Assembly (NCBI GenBank): GCA_963995505.1
Contig: OZ023192.1
Coordinates: 17,405,001 to 17,469,000, forward strand
DNA: 64,000 nt
Origin: Hypericum androsaemum
Lineage: Eukaryota; Streptophyta; Magnoliopsida; Malpighiales; Hypericaceae
Direction of reading: 5' to 3'
Below are positions 1 to 11,295 of this stretch, one piece after another. The notes below the pieces were generated by a model, which was not told where the DNA came from, did no database searches, and saw only the letters and a program-made list of their open reading frames with translations. Both the position numbers and the translations under genes were made by a program. Every line of letters starts with the position of its first letter. Positions within the stretch are counted from its first letter, which is position 1.

Positions 1-44
1 GCCTTCTTCCTTATGGCTTGTGTTTCTACTTGGACTTCGTCCAT
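1..44 (-). CDS. Possible N-terminus of a gene running off the left edge
   Basis: Minus-strand ATG at 44-42 opens a frame of 14 codons (MDEVQVETQAIRKK) that leaves the window without a stop. Upstream, to about 150, the minus strand is CA-rich like many plant 5' UTRs, with a weak TATA-like stretch (TCTATATCC) near 120-130. The product is not recognised. It could be chance; the leader-like composition is the only support. Confidence 0.28.
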   Translation of the reverse strand, partial: MDEVQVETQAIRKK

Positions 45-1000
45 TACTGTGTGTTTGGCTTGGTTTAGGTTGGGTTGGGTTTTGTTTGTGTTGGTGTTGC
101 TGGTCTTTTTGGTTTAGGTTAGGATATAGAAAATAGAAGGGGGAATGGTGGATACGTTACGTTAGTGGGGTTTTTATATGTTGGTGCTGACGCCGGAATA
201 GAATGAGCTAAAAGAAACGCGTAATTAACGGGTCAAACGGTCAGAGGTACTTGATATTGGTTTAAATCACTTCTGGATATGAGCTAATTAATTCAAATAC
301 GTATAGGGTAGAATTGTAATAAAATTTTTCAAATAAATTTATCACTTCACTTGTGGTATTTTTTCTAATACGCCCCTTCAAACGAAATTAATTGGGCTAA
401 AATTTGCACGAATTTAACATTGTCACTCGTACTTTCAAAGTGGATCGTGTGAGCACAACAGACCATGAGTCTCGTTAGAGCAATTAGCTCTGATACCATA
501 TAAGAATTTTCATCTGTTACTGAATTCGCATATAGTTAAATTTGAGATCTTTAAGTTAAACTAAAATAATTTTATCACTAATTAGTTTAAGTGTTTGGGA
601 TAATTAATTAAGTAAAGAGGGGGATAGGCTATCTCCCCACGCTTTTTTGCTTCTTCCAGTTGTACTAGTTAGGTGCGTCTGGGACGCGAGTTTTGGGTTA
701 GGTGCCTGTTGCGGGATTGATTAAGTTATTATGAATCTTGATGTTAGTCTGTGATGACGTTACAGGCGAAATTAAATAACTTCGAATATTTGTCGTAATC
801 GTTACTCGATACTTAACTCAAAGTAACTTTTTACCAACTCGTACCATTTAAAATTACTAAAATTTGCCTTTAGAAAAGAATATTAAAAGTTGGGAATTTT
901 GGTAACTCGAAGATGAATTGTTTGTAACAATAAACATCTGAATATTAGACAATTATTTTGAGAAAAAAAATACATTTGAGGCTAAGTAATAAACATTCAT
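45..1000. other. AT-rich intergenic DNA
   Basis: No gene is visible. The left 100 bases may be the leader of the partial gene at the edge. The rest is AT-rich and broken in all frames, apart from a primer-binding-site-like motif at 487-498. Confidence 0.5.
487..498 (-). repeat. Met-tRNA primer-binding-site-like motif of an LTR element remnant
   Basis: On the minus strand this reads TGGTATCAGAGC, the primer-binding site of many plant Ty1/copia and TRIM elements and identical to the sites at 41371 and 58504. No matching pair of LTRs was found around it, so it is probably a truncated relic. The 12-base match could also be part of some other repeat. Confidence 0.35.
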
Positions 1001-2228
1001 ATGCACTAACCATCTGTTCACCAAAAAAAAATTTACTAACCATCTATCTGAATATAGTCTTGCCTAACTCGAGATAGATCGGATTGGAGTTGGGACCAAA
1101 TGGCAATATTTTGCGGGAGCGATTTTGGAGAACTACCGAAAGTGTAATAGAGGGACAACTGTCGCTCCTTCCTAGTACTTGGCCACTTTTTATCTTGGTG
1201 CATCTTTCGAATGAAGCATTAGCGAGTGCCAGTTTGCCAGATACCCAATGCAATGGAAACTGGTTGGAAACCCGTGGGTTATATTATATTATCGAATTAC
1301 AGAAGAGAAAGAGAAAATACATAGACATAAGCATAGGCAAATAAAGATAACACAAAATAGAAATCGAAAGCCAATTTGCAGTCAAAACAGAGTGGCACGG
1401 GTGGAAGCGAAGGACGGTCGAAAGACTATAAGAGTCAACGATCAAAGCGGAGTTCTGCCGAGATAAGCTACGGCTAAAAACTACAAGGCAACGCCATAGA
1501 CGCAACATTGTGGGCATTTGAATTTATATGAGATACACTCAAATGAGATTCAAGATCGAATAAGTTCAACTAGGTAAATTTCTCCACCTGCAACTACGAG
1601 AAAGACATCGAAATCCACATAGATCTTGCATCAGGCCAAGACCAATCTAAGTAAAAGTTCAAACAAAATAGTAAACAAACTAGATAGTAACCCACGAGAC
1701 TCCCAAACAGTTGGGGACCAAGTAAGACATCACTAACCAAACACAAATGGTAGTGAACAAATAACACAAAACATAACAGTACAAAGCAAAAACAATAACA
1801 GTAAATAAATCGTGTTGCTCGGAGGGGAGGTCTATGGAGACCAACCCCTCCGGGCACCAAAGCCGACGAGGCCAACTGGCAAATATTAACCAGCACCCGT
1901 CGAGTGAACCAGCACCACTTCGAAAAGAGGATGTCGGGACTGTCAGGGAGGAGCGAGCTCCGACGACGACGACTCCGGTGGGGCGAGCTCCGGTGATGTC
2001 GAGCTCCGGTGGGGCCGAGCTAGTGGGTGTGAGGAGGTTGCTGTGAGGGGCGAGACTGCCGGAGCTTGGTTGAGCGAAATCGGTGGTCGGTAGTTTGGTC
2101 TCGCTCCGGAGATTAGAGGGAGGAGGGTAGAGGTTAATTGAGTTCACTGGTTGCATTTTTAAGCTTGGATATAATATTTTGGGTCGAATTAGAATAATTT
2201 TATGTTAATTGATATACGTTATCGCCAA
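1001..2228. other. Unclassified region, GC-richer right half
   Basis: Open frames here (for example 1680-2156 minus, 158 codons) show no domain. Their composition looks like chance reading of a Ser/Pro/Gly-rich stretch followed by a hydrophobic low-complexity tail. The stretch 1820-2150 is clearly GC-richer than its surroundings, which suggests a captured or formerly genic segment. No family is recognised. Confidence 0.4.
1821..1851. other. Short GC-rich hairpin
   Basis: A stem of GGAGGGG plus GGTCT pairs with AGACC plus CCCCTCC around an ATGG loop, with small A/AA bulges. It is a near-perfect 12-bp stem at the left edge of a GC-rich block. No Helitron CTRR end follows closely, so its role is unknown. 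Confidence 0.5.
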
Positions 2229-2323
2229 AGGGCTTGTAGCCTAGCGACACAAGGCGTTGTAAATTTCAAGGAAGTCCAAGGTTCAAACCTTGTCGTGGTG
2301 TAAAAATTTACCTTTAAAAAAAA
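2229..2323 (+). repeat. tRNA-derived SINE-like unit
   Basis: GGTTCAAACC at 2280-2289 matches a Pol III B box exactly. The stretch TAGCCTAGCGAC at 2237-2248 resembles an A box at the expected spacing. The unit ends in an A-rich tail near 2315-2323. Plant tRNA-related SINEs share the phrases around 'gtagcctag' and 'caaggttcaaacc'. It is short (about 95 bp) and no flanking duplication was confirmed. A decayed tRNA gene is the alternative. Confidence 0.5.
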
Positions 2324-4116
2324 TTGATGTATGTTTTTCAGATAAATTTATCTATATTTCTTTACTTTGGGAAGCCCATGATACATGTTCAGAATAAATT
2401 TGGCATGCCTATCCAACAACCAACGAACAATTAAGATTATCTACTATTAATAATATGTCTGATTTGAGCTCTGTTAATAATAAAGTTTGTGACATCCTCG
2501 TGACCGGTAAATTGTGGTCAAATAAATAAGTCATCGTGGAAATTGTATTCCCACGACCACAGAAGTTGATTAATGTGCGATAGTTCAAAGTCGAAAATAT
2601 ATATATTTTTTAAATACATTGTTTCGTTGTAGATGGGATGATTAAGAGGTCCAAATTACTATATTTAAATTAGCATTTTTTAATTAAATTACCACTAATA
2701 TTTTAGGGAAACGACGTTTTGAAAACTCATTCACCATTCCGAATACTAATGCACAATATACCACCTTTTTCACACACAAAAAAAGTGTGTACGTCTGACC
2801 ATTGATTTAAAATATATAAATCCTAAACTTTTGCCGTTAAATTGGTATTTGATTAACGTCTCATGCCTGTTCGACAGGTGACAATTTAGCTGAATTGGTA
2901 GGGGCCCGGTCCGGTCGGTTGCGGATTCCGTGCCTGGTCGGCCCAACTTGTTTACTTCTTTAGTTTTCCCGGTCGAAAATTCGCTACAAGATTCGAGAAT
3001 ATCTTTTTTTTTCTTTTTTAAAATGAGATTCGGGGATAATTTACATTTAGTGGATTCAATTTGTCAATTTCATACTGTACTTTAATGGATTCATGACAAG
3101 TGCAATTATTATTCCAAAGGTGGAGCGAGCTGGAAATGAAACTTTTATAGTTAACAAGATTAATCGAAGATGCTAAATTCTGAGCGCGTTGTTAACCAGT
3201 AAAGTAACATTTATTCGACCCTTAAAAAAGTGACATTTATTCGTCTTTTTTACAAGTAACGTTTATTAGTCCAACTTTTTCGGCGGCCCAATAAGAAACT
3301 CAGGAGAGTACAAACCAGAGCCGTTGGCCTTGGGCAGAGTTCCCCATTTTGCACTTGGTGTTGGGAATCCCGAATTGAGATTAGTTGGTCCAAATAAATA
3401 TTTAAAATCTGAATCTAATTGACATTCATCCTCCCAAAGACTATTCAGAATCAGATACCAAGACACAAAAACTAAGAGTTCCTTGGCTTTAAACTAGGGA
3501 TCTCTAATTTTTGCAATCAGAGTCCACAATTTTTTTTCCCGATTTAGGGTTTAGTCCGAATTTGTGTCGCATCAGAAATTAAACCTACTTACTTCTAGAA
3601 ACAGATTAAATTATGTAAAAATGTATGAGAACAATTTTAAATTCCATTATAATCCATAATTGATGAAGTATGTAGCTTTTGGTGGGCCCAACAGTACAAG
3701 ATCCATCCAGGTCTGGGCTTGCCACAATTATGGGCCTCTGAAACAAACTCTTTGCCCTCTCCTTTTAAGAGAACACTTCCAACTACATTTTGAAGATACA
3801 ATCCTCTCGATATGATATCTAGAATCTAATTTCTTGAGTCCCATAAATGGGGATGATTGCGGCAAACAATCAAAAGATTCAAACTTTATACTTGATTTAG
3901 TGAAATCAAGTATGTTCCTAAATTAACCCATTTGTGCATAGACCGTTGCTAAACAAAGACATTTTCTCGAAAAAAATTCAAATTGGATTTCCGCAGGTTA
4001 AAATGAGAAACAACATAATTAATTTCTATCATCACCCAAATTTGTTTTATTTATTTCATTTTGGAACAAGCAATTGCCAATTTGTTTTTGGGGGAAAATA
4101 AGTGTACAACAATCAG
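2324..4116. other. Intergenic DNA; right part is the duplicated 3' flank of A1
   Basis: No gene is seen from 2324 to about 3600. From about 3615 onward the sequence matches the region at 33535-34047 downstream of A3, sharing the phrase around 'gtatgtagcttttggtgggccca'. From about 3735 it also matches 24000-24338 downstream of A2. This marks the left boundary of the repeated A+B unit. Confidence 0.6.
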
Positions 4117-4653
4117 TCAATCCTCATCAACTTTCTGATCATTAAGATTTTTCGAAAGGAGCAACAACGACGACGACACCTCCAACTCTGCCATGTGCCC
4201 TTTCAAGTTGTCTCTAAGTTGCTCAAGCTTAATCTTCATCGTCACCAACTCTTCGAAGTCGAGCTCTGCGATCGGTTTATGATTATATGCCTTGAGTGCC
4301 TTGCTGAGTCTCTCTCCTCTCTTCTCCTCCTCCTTGATTTGCCTGAGCAGGTTGTTCAGTTGGTCGTTGAGCTTCCTGACCCGGAGCTCCTTCTGAGTGT
4401 TCCTAGGGCGTCGGGGCACCTTGTCTTGATGGTCATCCTTGTTTAGAAAGCGGTTCGCGATGGAGTGGACGCCAGGGTTGCCGAAGGAGAAGGCCTTGCC
4501 TCCCGGGGAGAACACTATAATGGCTATCTGGGCGGCGCATAAGATGGCGAGCTCATTGGCCTTCTTGAAGAGCCCGGTTCGGCGCTTGGAGAAGGTCACC
4601 TGCCTCGAGCTCCGGTCGTTCACCATCTTCATCTCTATCTTTCGACGACCCAT
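4117..4653 (-). CDS. Type I (M-alpha) MADS-box transcription factor, copy A1
   Basis: Intronless frame of 178 codons. Residues 1-60 are a MADS domain: it starts MGRRKIEMK, has the basic [17 protein letters not shown] helix, then an [16 protein letters not shown] beta region. The rest is a charged, coiled-coil-like region (about 75-160) with no MIKC K-box, and an acidic tail. Short length, no intron and the FSFG.P..HSI..RFL block point to the AGL62/AGL61 (M-alpha) class: nuclear factors that bind CArG-like DNA as dimers, usually with M-gamma partners in embryo sac and endosperm. The start is fixed by the conserved MGRRK. A3 is nearly the same; A1 differs in the linker (KVPRRPRN, no GGK). A TATA-like box lies about 115 bp upstream. 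Family well supported; expression unknown. Confidence 0.9.
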   Translation of the reverse strand: MGRRKIEMKMVNDRSSRQVTFSKRRTGLFKKANELAILCAAQIAIIVFSPGGKAFSFGNPGVHSIANRFLNKDDHQDKVPRRPRNTQKELRVRKLNDQLNNLLRQIKEEEKRGERLSKALKAYNHKPIAELDFEELVTMKIKLEQLRDNLKGHMAELEVSSSLLLLSKNLNDQKVDED

Positions 4654-4767
4654 GTTGCTATTTAGAGAGTAGTACCGGTACCAAAACTAAAACTCCGCGG
4701 CGGCGAGAGATCAGAGAGATGTGTGAGAGTGTTGGTTTTGAGACATTGGAATTGGAGTGTTCAAGTG

Positions 4768-4776
4768 TTAATATAG
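4768..4776 (-). promoter_or_regulatory. TATA-like box of A1
   Basis: The minus strand reads CTATATTAA about 115 bp upstream of the A1 ATG. The same place in A3 holds CTATAATAA. A2 lacks the whole interval. Confidence 0.5.
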
Positions 4777-6190
4777 AGGGGGGTTTCCTTTCCCTGGATG
4801 GGCAAATGGTTAATGAAATTCCTTAAATGGAAGGTCTACTCCCACAAAAAGGTTCAATATTTCTATTTCTATGTTGGATTTCTCCCCTTACATAGTAAAT
4901 AAATTAATTTGCTGACCATGCACCAGTTATGGTAACATTTCCTGCTTTTTTGGGGTATAAACACCTTAAAGAATCTGCCACTTTTGGTCTTTCTATATTT
5001 GGATTTTACACCTCTCCATTAAAAAAAGACATTTATTCCTTTCCAAAAAAAATGAAAAAAATTGGGATTTCTTTATTCAGAATAATATATTGGCCTTTTC
5101 CTTCTATAGATTTTGAAAAAAAAAAGATTAATTTATTCCCGTGTATCAAAATAACTTGCTCTTCTCTAAAAAAATGACGTGCTCTTGGTTTTCATTGAGA
5201 TAAATTCTCTCAATAAATTCAATCATTATTTTTCAATGAGAGCAAGCATAGTTAGAGGTTATAATATTCTCCTAATGTGTGATTTTGGAGTTCAATAATC
5301 TTTTTCATTGAGAGAGAGTTCAACTTTTTGATGAAAAATAAATTAGAAATATTGAATTTGTGGTATAGTAAAATCTCTATAAAATGATCTCCCGTCAAGT
5401 GATAACCTCTCTAAATTGATAAAGAGTTCTAGTCCCGAGTTGGGACAAGTGTTAAAATTTAATAATCTCTCTATTGTAATAACAAATACTTTTTTCAGAA
5501 AATTTTAGTGATAAATTTAAGTCTGATTTCGCATAAAATATTATTTTGTAATAAATAGGTATATTTTTACATAGTTACGAATTTAAAAAATATTTTAAGA
5601 TACTAGTTTGTGCTAGACTTGCATGTTTTAAAAAATTTTACATCATCATTCATCTTCACAATTTTCTTCAAATGATCTTGGGATCTCGTCTTGTTGTAAG
5701 AAAAAAAGTCAATCGAGTGAAATAATTTAATAACGTTATAAGCCCGAGATTTTTTGTGACTTGAAGATTGAAAAATTATATTTGGTATTTACGTATTTAT
5801 TGCTCAAAAAATTAATTTTATTATTTTCGAAAAAAAATGTAAACTTTTTTTAGTAATAACCTCTTAAAGTGATATTTTTCTACGGTCCCAACAATAACAC
5901 TTTAAAAAAATTTAACATATCTGTCTTCATATCTTGATCAACAACATTTAGTTTATAGTCTATTAGAATTGGATTGTGTAAATAATATTCCAAAGTATAA
6001 TTGGAGTTCAATATTCTATTTGCTCTCGTGGGCTTATGACTGTAAGTGATTAAGTCGATTGGGCCAAGTGTTGGGCTTGTCTACGCTAACTAATTTTCAC
6101 CATTCTTAAATTACTTCGTTTCAGTTGCACTCAGTGTTCACAGCAAATTTCAAAATAATTAAGTACATCAATGCTTGTTTTCCTTCATCA
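4777..6190. other. A1 upstream flank and AT-rich intergenic DNA
   Basis: 4777-5340 is homologous to the upstream flanks of A2 (24901-25300) and A3 (34717-35200). The stretch 5360-5930, beginning TAGTAAAATCTCTATAAA and including 'ggtcccaacaataac', resembles a common plant MITE-like repeat, but both ends could not be defined. 5990-6190 again matches the A3 unit (35330-35430). Confidence 0.5.
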
Positions 6191-6198
6191 GCTATAAG

Positions 6199-7042
6199 CA
6201 ATGTTTTAAAAACCGCGGTCGGACCACTGGCTGGACCGGTCCGACCGCCACCCGTGACTGATCCCTGGTCGTTTTCTGCCTAAAACCCGAAGAGCGGTCA
6301 AACCGCCCTAAAACGGTCCGACCGGACGGCTTTGACGTCTTGGTTGACCCGGTTCAGCCGGGAAATGAAAAAAAGAAAAGAAAATTGGGTCTCATCCCTT
6401 GCTTCTCCAGGGAGGTCGTCTCCAACATAAAAGATCTTGGAATCATCCCCAAAACAAAGAGAAAGCAAGAAGAACTACACCAATTGAGTGTCAAATTTCA
6501 TGGAATCGTCCCCACCACGTGCCATTAAAGGGAAAGCAAAAAGATCTTGAAGCTCCTTCTTGGACCACCAAAATGCCCAAATCTTAATTTTCGGATTGGC
6601 CTGGAGATGTACAGTTAAAAAAATTGACCATCTTTTTCTCTCTCTCTCTTGTTTTGTTAGGTGGTGAGGGGAGAGGTGGGAGGGCCGAGGGGTAATGGTT
6701 TCTCGGTGAAGAAAGAGGAATAAGATGATAGTTTTTTTTAGAAGTAGATGAAGATTCTTTTGTTGTGATTAATTTTGACATAGGGAGGCGAAGGAAAAAA
6801 CTAAAAACTAAAAGAAGTTGCCTAGGGTTGTGATCTTTTTTTTTTTGAGGAAAGGGTTGTGTTCTTGGGGATAACTGGGATACAATGGGAACATGGGCTG
6901 GGGAGCTCTTTTAATTATAATATAATAATAATAATATATGTTAAAAAGCTCCGGTCGGACTGGATATCTGACCGGTCAGATCGGGTGAACCGGAAAAAAG
7001 AAGAATTTCGGGTCAGTTTCCGGTTCGGTTTTAAAAATATTG
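6199..7042. mobile_element. Non-autonomous hAT-like DNA transposon
   Basis: The ends are inverted: CAATGTTTTAAAAACCG on the left, and CAATATTTTTAAAACCG when the right end is read inward. It is flanked by an exact 8-bp direct repeat GCTATAAG at 6191-6198 and 7043-7050, the duplication size of hAT elements. The paralogous sites at about 25892 and 38359 carry one GCTATAAG and no insert, so these are natural empty sites. Subterminal GC-rich ACCGGTCCGACC-type repeats occur at both ends. No transposase frame is present (844 bp). It inserted after the A+B unit was duplicated. Confidence 0.82.
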
Positions 7043-7238
7043 GCTATAAGTGAAGAAGATTATTCAAACAAGCCAATACAACATGAGAACTAACGAACTG
7101 ATAAAACCAACTTAATTATTAAAATAAGTCATTCCAAAATGTGTTAATAATAATATAATAACGTCCAATGATAAATTAAATCCAACAAATGTGTCTGTGT
7201 GGTGGATAAAGATAATTGAGAATATTAATCTATTAACT

Positions 7239-7476
7239 TCAAGAAGCTTTGGTCTTGTTCTTCTTCTCATCCATCTTCCTCTTCACGATACCAAGTATTT
7301 CATCCAATCTATACTTCACTTTTTGAAGTTGTTGCTTATTCTCAATCAACTTCACTTCTGTCCTTCTCCTAGATCCCGAACCGGCGCTTCGAGAACATGA
7401 TTAGCCTTTCTTGCTTATTCTCAATCAACTTCACTTCTGTCCAATGCTTCCCTTTATTTTGCTTGTTGGCCTCCAT
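7239..7476 (-). pseudogene. MADS-box pseudogene B1 (internally deleted copy of B2/B3)
   Basis: Starts at 7476 with MEANKQ, as in B2 and B3, and reads about 33 codons of MADS domain up to the FSKRR-G-I helix, where a TAG stops it. The rest of the MADS domain and the middle of the protein are gone. The 3' end (7239 to about 7331) still encodes the family's last 25-28 residues (EILGIVKRKM-D-KK). A 32-bp exact direct repeat (7332-7363 and 7411-7442) sits at the deletion, one copy being the true 5' coding piece. About 335 bp of the 573-bp gene is missing. Flanks at 7050-7230 and 7477-7560 match those of B2 and B3, so this is the B partner of A1. Confidence 0.88.
7332..7442. repeat. 32-bp direct repeat at the B1 deletion junction
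   Basis: The 32 bases at 7332-7363 recur exactly at 7411-7442. B2 and B3 have a single equivalent copy near their start codon. The extra copy is therefore a duplication made when the gene lost its middle, as expected from error-prone break repair with local template copying. Confidence 0.85.
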
Positions 7477-7695
7477 GTAAACCTAATAAGTATATATTAA
7501 AGAATATTGCAAGATGATTTCTGTGAAATTAGGGCTGTGTATTTTCAACCAAAAAGATATAATTGGGTAGAATATTGAATGATACGATCGTGATTCTCTC
7601 GTTTTGAATCGTAATTACTTAAACATTAAGATTCGTGCTAATTCGAATCGCGACATCAATCACCAATCTGTTTCTTTTTAGGAACATTAATTTTA

Positions 7696-8740
7696 GGGCA
7701 AATTACTCCCTAGTTCATGGTGTTTGGTCATCCTCTCCTGCGCGTCCCTGCATTTTCGCAAATGATTTTACCGTCTCCCATCTTTGGTTAAACCTCCCCC
7801 TCGGGTCCCTGGAGCACGTTACCAGCTTTTTTTCATTTTTGGTCATAGAAATGACTATTATACCCTTCTAGTCTTTTTCTCAGGCAAACAAAACCTGCTG
7901 GTCATCTTCTCCGACAACTTCGGCGACTCTCCGGTAAACTTTTTCGGCCAAAAAAATTTGAATCCTAATTCTGACTTCATCCCTCTAGAAGAGCATCCCC
8001 GACGCCAACTTCAACCAACAACCAACATCTGCCTCCCGACCACGGAGCACCACCCACCATCGCACAGAACCCACCACGGAGCACCACCCACCACCGCATA
8101 AAACCAGAATTCAAACACTGCGCAGAACCCAAATCCTGACCCACCATGGAGAACCCAGCCTTCGCGAAGATGCTGACGTCATCGTCGAGCTTGCTCCCGA
8201 GGAGGAGGAAGATGGTTGGCGAGGATAGAGGATTTGAGATTTCTGGGTTCGTCGAGGACGCTGCTGGGTTGAGATTTCTGGGTTCGTCGAGGCCGCAGCT
8301 GGGTTGAGATTTCTAGGTTCGTCAAGGGCGCTCGAGGTTGGAGCGGCTCCGGCGGGTGGTTATCAGATAAATTAAATTAATTGAAGGCGTGGTGGCAGTT
8401 ATCAGAGATCGAAGCCAAATTAGGAAAGGGGAAGAGCGCGAGATTTTAAGGTTCGAATTTAGGTGGGACGATGTCGGAATTAGGGTTTGAATTTTTTTGG
8501 CCAGAAAAGACAAAGAATCACAAGAGAAGATGACCGGAATGTTGTGTTCGCCTGAGAAGATAACCAAAGGGGTATAATAGTCATTTCTTTGATCAAAAAT
8601 GAAAAAAAGAGCCGATGATGTCAGCCAGGGACCTGAGGAGAAGGTTTAACCAAATACGGGGGATGGTAAAATTATTTTCAGAAATGCATAGACCCGAGGG
8701 AGAGGATGACCAAATACCAGGGACTAGGGGGTAATTTACC
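7696..8740. mobile_element. Non-autonomous Mutator-like element with long inverted ends (MULE-a)
   Basis: The left end, from GGGCAAATTACTCCC, is inverted at the right end, finishing GGTAATTTACC. Homology runs about 280 bp inward and includes the shared 'gtcatttctatga' and 'tcagccagggacc' phrases of the other MULEs here. Flanks are TTAATTTTA (7687-7695) and TTAGTTTTA (8742-8750, after one extra T): a 9-bp duplication with one change. No transposase is present. The interior carries a 35-bp tandem repeat. Confidence 0.75.
8236..8335. repeat. 35-bp tandem repeat, about three copies, inside MULE-a
   Basis: Units begin GAGATTTCTGGGTTCGTC at 8236, 8271 and 8306, a 35-bp period; the third is slightly diverged (CTAGGTTCGTCAAGG). 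Confidence 0.8.
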
Positions 8741-8741
8741 T

Positions 8742-9915
8742 TTAGTTTTATGGTGGACTCTCTCCTACCAAGTGACTTGGTATGGACCACCAATCCAAGA
8801 GTGACATGTGTATTGGTGGACTAAGTTAGACAATATATGACTAGGATATATATGATTATGAAAACAAAATCAAGGTATTATTATGGCATAGGTAAAAAGA
8901 AACTATTTTCTAAACAATGTATTCTATTTCAAGAAAATAGAATTAACTCATTAATGAAAAAAATATGTTCAAATTTGTTGTATATTAATTTTTCTATTCA
9001 AAATTTAATAAAGGCACCATTGCTTGTTATATTCCAACACACATGCCTTTAAAATAATTAATATGCATGCCTTTAGAATGAATTTTAGCTCTAAATCGGA
9101 ATTAACATCATTTTCGTATTACAACACCCATCTACGAATCAAAATTTTATCTCTTCGGCCACGAATTTTCTTTTCTAATGATGAAAAGGCTTGGTGCAAC
9201 AATTATTTTGGCAAACAAAGCCTTACTCGAATAGTTGCAATTTAATTTACGAATGCCATAAAAGAGGATGATGAGAGATCTGTAACTATTGAAACATGAT
9301 GGGTTCAATATTCCAAATATGCATTATTGCAGCTAGAAAATTCGAACAATGTTACAAGAGATAGGTACAGTTTGTTGGCTGTTATATTGTCATGTGTATG
9401 TCCACGTATTTTGCTCCGACGACGGTATCTGATTCAGAATATAATAGCTTCACGTAAAAAAGACTATTTGTCTAATAATTTTGGACTAAATAGAGTAGGA
9501 TCGAAATGAAAGGAGTTAAACTGCAATAACTCAGTGGTCCGGAACATGTTGCATTTTGTTTTTGAGATGTGTATTTGATCAATAAATTATTTTGGTGCCT
9601 TAATTAAACTTTGAAGTTAATCGTTTTAAAGGCATGCATATTAGAATATAATAAGATTTATTATTAAACTTTGAATATGAATATGAAAATTAAAATATAA
9701 CAATACTTGAATAAATCTTTTTTATTAATGGTTTACTTCTGTTTGCTTGAAATAAAATACATTACTCAGGAAATAGTTTTTTTTACCTATGTCATAATAA
9801 TACATTGATTTTGTTTTCATAATTACTAATCCTAGTAATATAATTTCTAACTTATTCACCAATACACTTGTCGCTCTTGGATTGGTGACTTGGTATAGAG
9901 TGTACATCAGAATTC
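8742..9915. mobile_element. Long-inverted-repeat MITE (family of the element at 12554), interrupted by MULE-a
   Basis: The left end TTTTATGGTGGACTC...ACCAAGTGACTTGGTA is repeated inverted at 9650-9910 (…GATTGGTGACTTGGTATAGAG). The inner part, with 'aaaacaaaatcaaggtattattatg', is likewise mirrored. It shares these end motifs with 12554-13645. The first TIR bases lie left of MULE-a, which seems to have inserted inside the TIR. Outer end and target duplication were not resolved. No transposase frame. Confidence 0.6.
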
Positions 9916-11295
9916 TTCGTTTCAATCTATTTATAGTTTTTTCTCAAAAAAAAAATCTATTTATAGTTGTCGACAAAACTAAATTAATATTAATGTCCTT
10001 TATACTTCTCCATCTCTAGCAAACGTAGCATAAAAGTAAGAAAACATAAAAACATGGTTCAAATATGGACGGTCGGTACAGAAAATATCCAGGCACTAGA
10101 TTTTTCCAAAAAATTGAAAACTTTTTTTGGAAAAAAACTTGAAATAGCACGAAAAGTTAGAACTCGATGGCCTTGATGATTATTAACAATAAAAAAAATT
10201 CAGAAAATAGTAAATGACCATCTCCCATCTCCCTTCTCCCTTCTCCCCTCGCTTCCTAATTAATTTTGCCCAAAGAAATTAAAGAGCATTCGTAGACATC
10301 TTTTAAAAAATATTTAAAAAGGCAGCATTGTCAAAATTAAACAATAGTTTTGGACATCAATAATTTAAGTAAACATGATCCATCATTCTTGTAATAATAT
10401 TTTTTGTGAACTATGTAGGGTCTATTATAAATTTAAAAGGCATTGAAATCTTAGTAATCAGATAAATGGCAATTAGTCTCGTAATTATAGCGTTACCAAG
10501 ATAGGAAATGACTGTGAATCCATATCTAAATAAATTGATATTAGAGTAAGTTAATGATGATGACCTTTAATGTTTGGTCAAAAAATATGTACATCTTTCT
10601 CAACAATTTTACAATTTTAGGTAACTGTACTCTTTGCAACAGACCAATATATAACCTTTATTACTATTAAAAAATTTATAATCTTAACTATTATTTAATT
10701 ATTTTGAGTAACTCCACTGCTCGTACACCCCTACATTGCCATGCAATGTGTATCTTTTTAATTCATGTATCTTATCGTGTTCACTTTTAAAAATAAATTT
10801 GTGGGCGGAAAATTTTTTATTAACGGCTAAATTATCATACTAGATTTGAATTATAAGTATAATACTAAATTAATGTTTGACTAAATTATTTTAGTTATGG
10901 TTGTAGTACAAATGAATTATCAAATTTTTTAAGTTAATTATTTTCATATGCAAAGATTATTTCTAGCATTTGGACACTTCTTGAAATAATCGTTTCCAGC
11001 AGTTGGGTGTTTTACCGGATAGAGCATATATACGTCAAACAAAAAATGTTGAAAAATTTCAACAAGGAAGGAAAAATTACATTAAGGTTGAACTATTCTT
11101 TTACTTTGATAAAAAGACAATCATGTATAAATAATATATATTTAAATATGCATTTATACATGCACTTCTTATTCTCATAAAATTCATTATGTGTTACATC
11201 CATATAAAACAAAAATATAATAAGTGCTTTTATACGACACTTAAAAATCTTATTCTATGAGTTGAACCATTAGACACATAATATAGTTGATGCAT
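9916..11295. other. AT-rich intergenic DNA; 10300-11295 is duplicated 3' flank of the C genes
   Basis: No gene is seen. From about 10300 the sequence has matches downstream of C4 (47590-48540, same orientation) and, inverted, downstream of C2 (17590-18470). An example is the shared block around 'ccctacattgcc' at 10730 and its inverted partner at 18090. Confidence 0.55.

Noticed and set aside
1680..2156. 158-codon minus-strand frame
   Set aside because: No domain, no homologous copy here, mixed Pro/Ser-rich and hydrophobic low-complexity composition. Kept only as an unclassified region.
2237..2289. Functional tRNA gene
   Set aside because: A and B boxes are present but no cloverleaf or anticodon stem could be drawn; SINE-like reading preferred.
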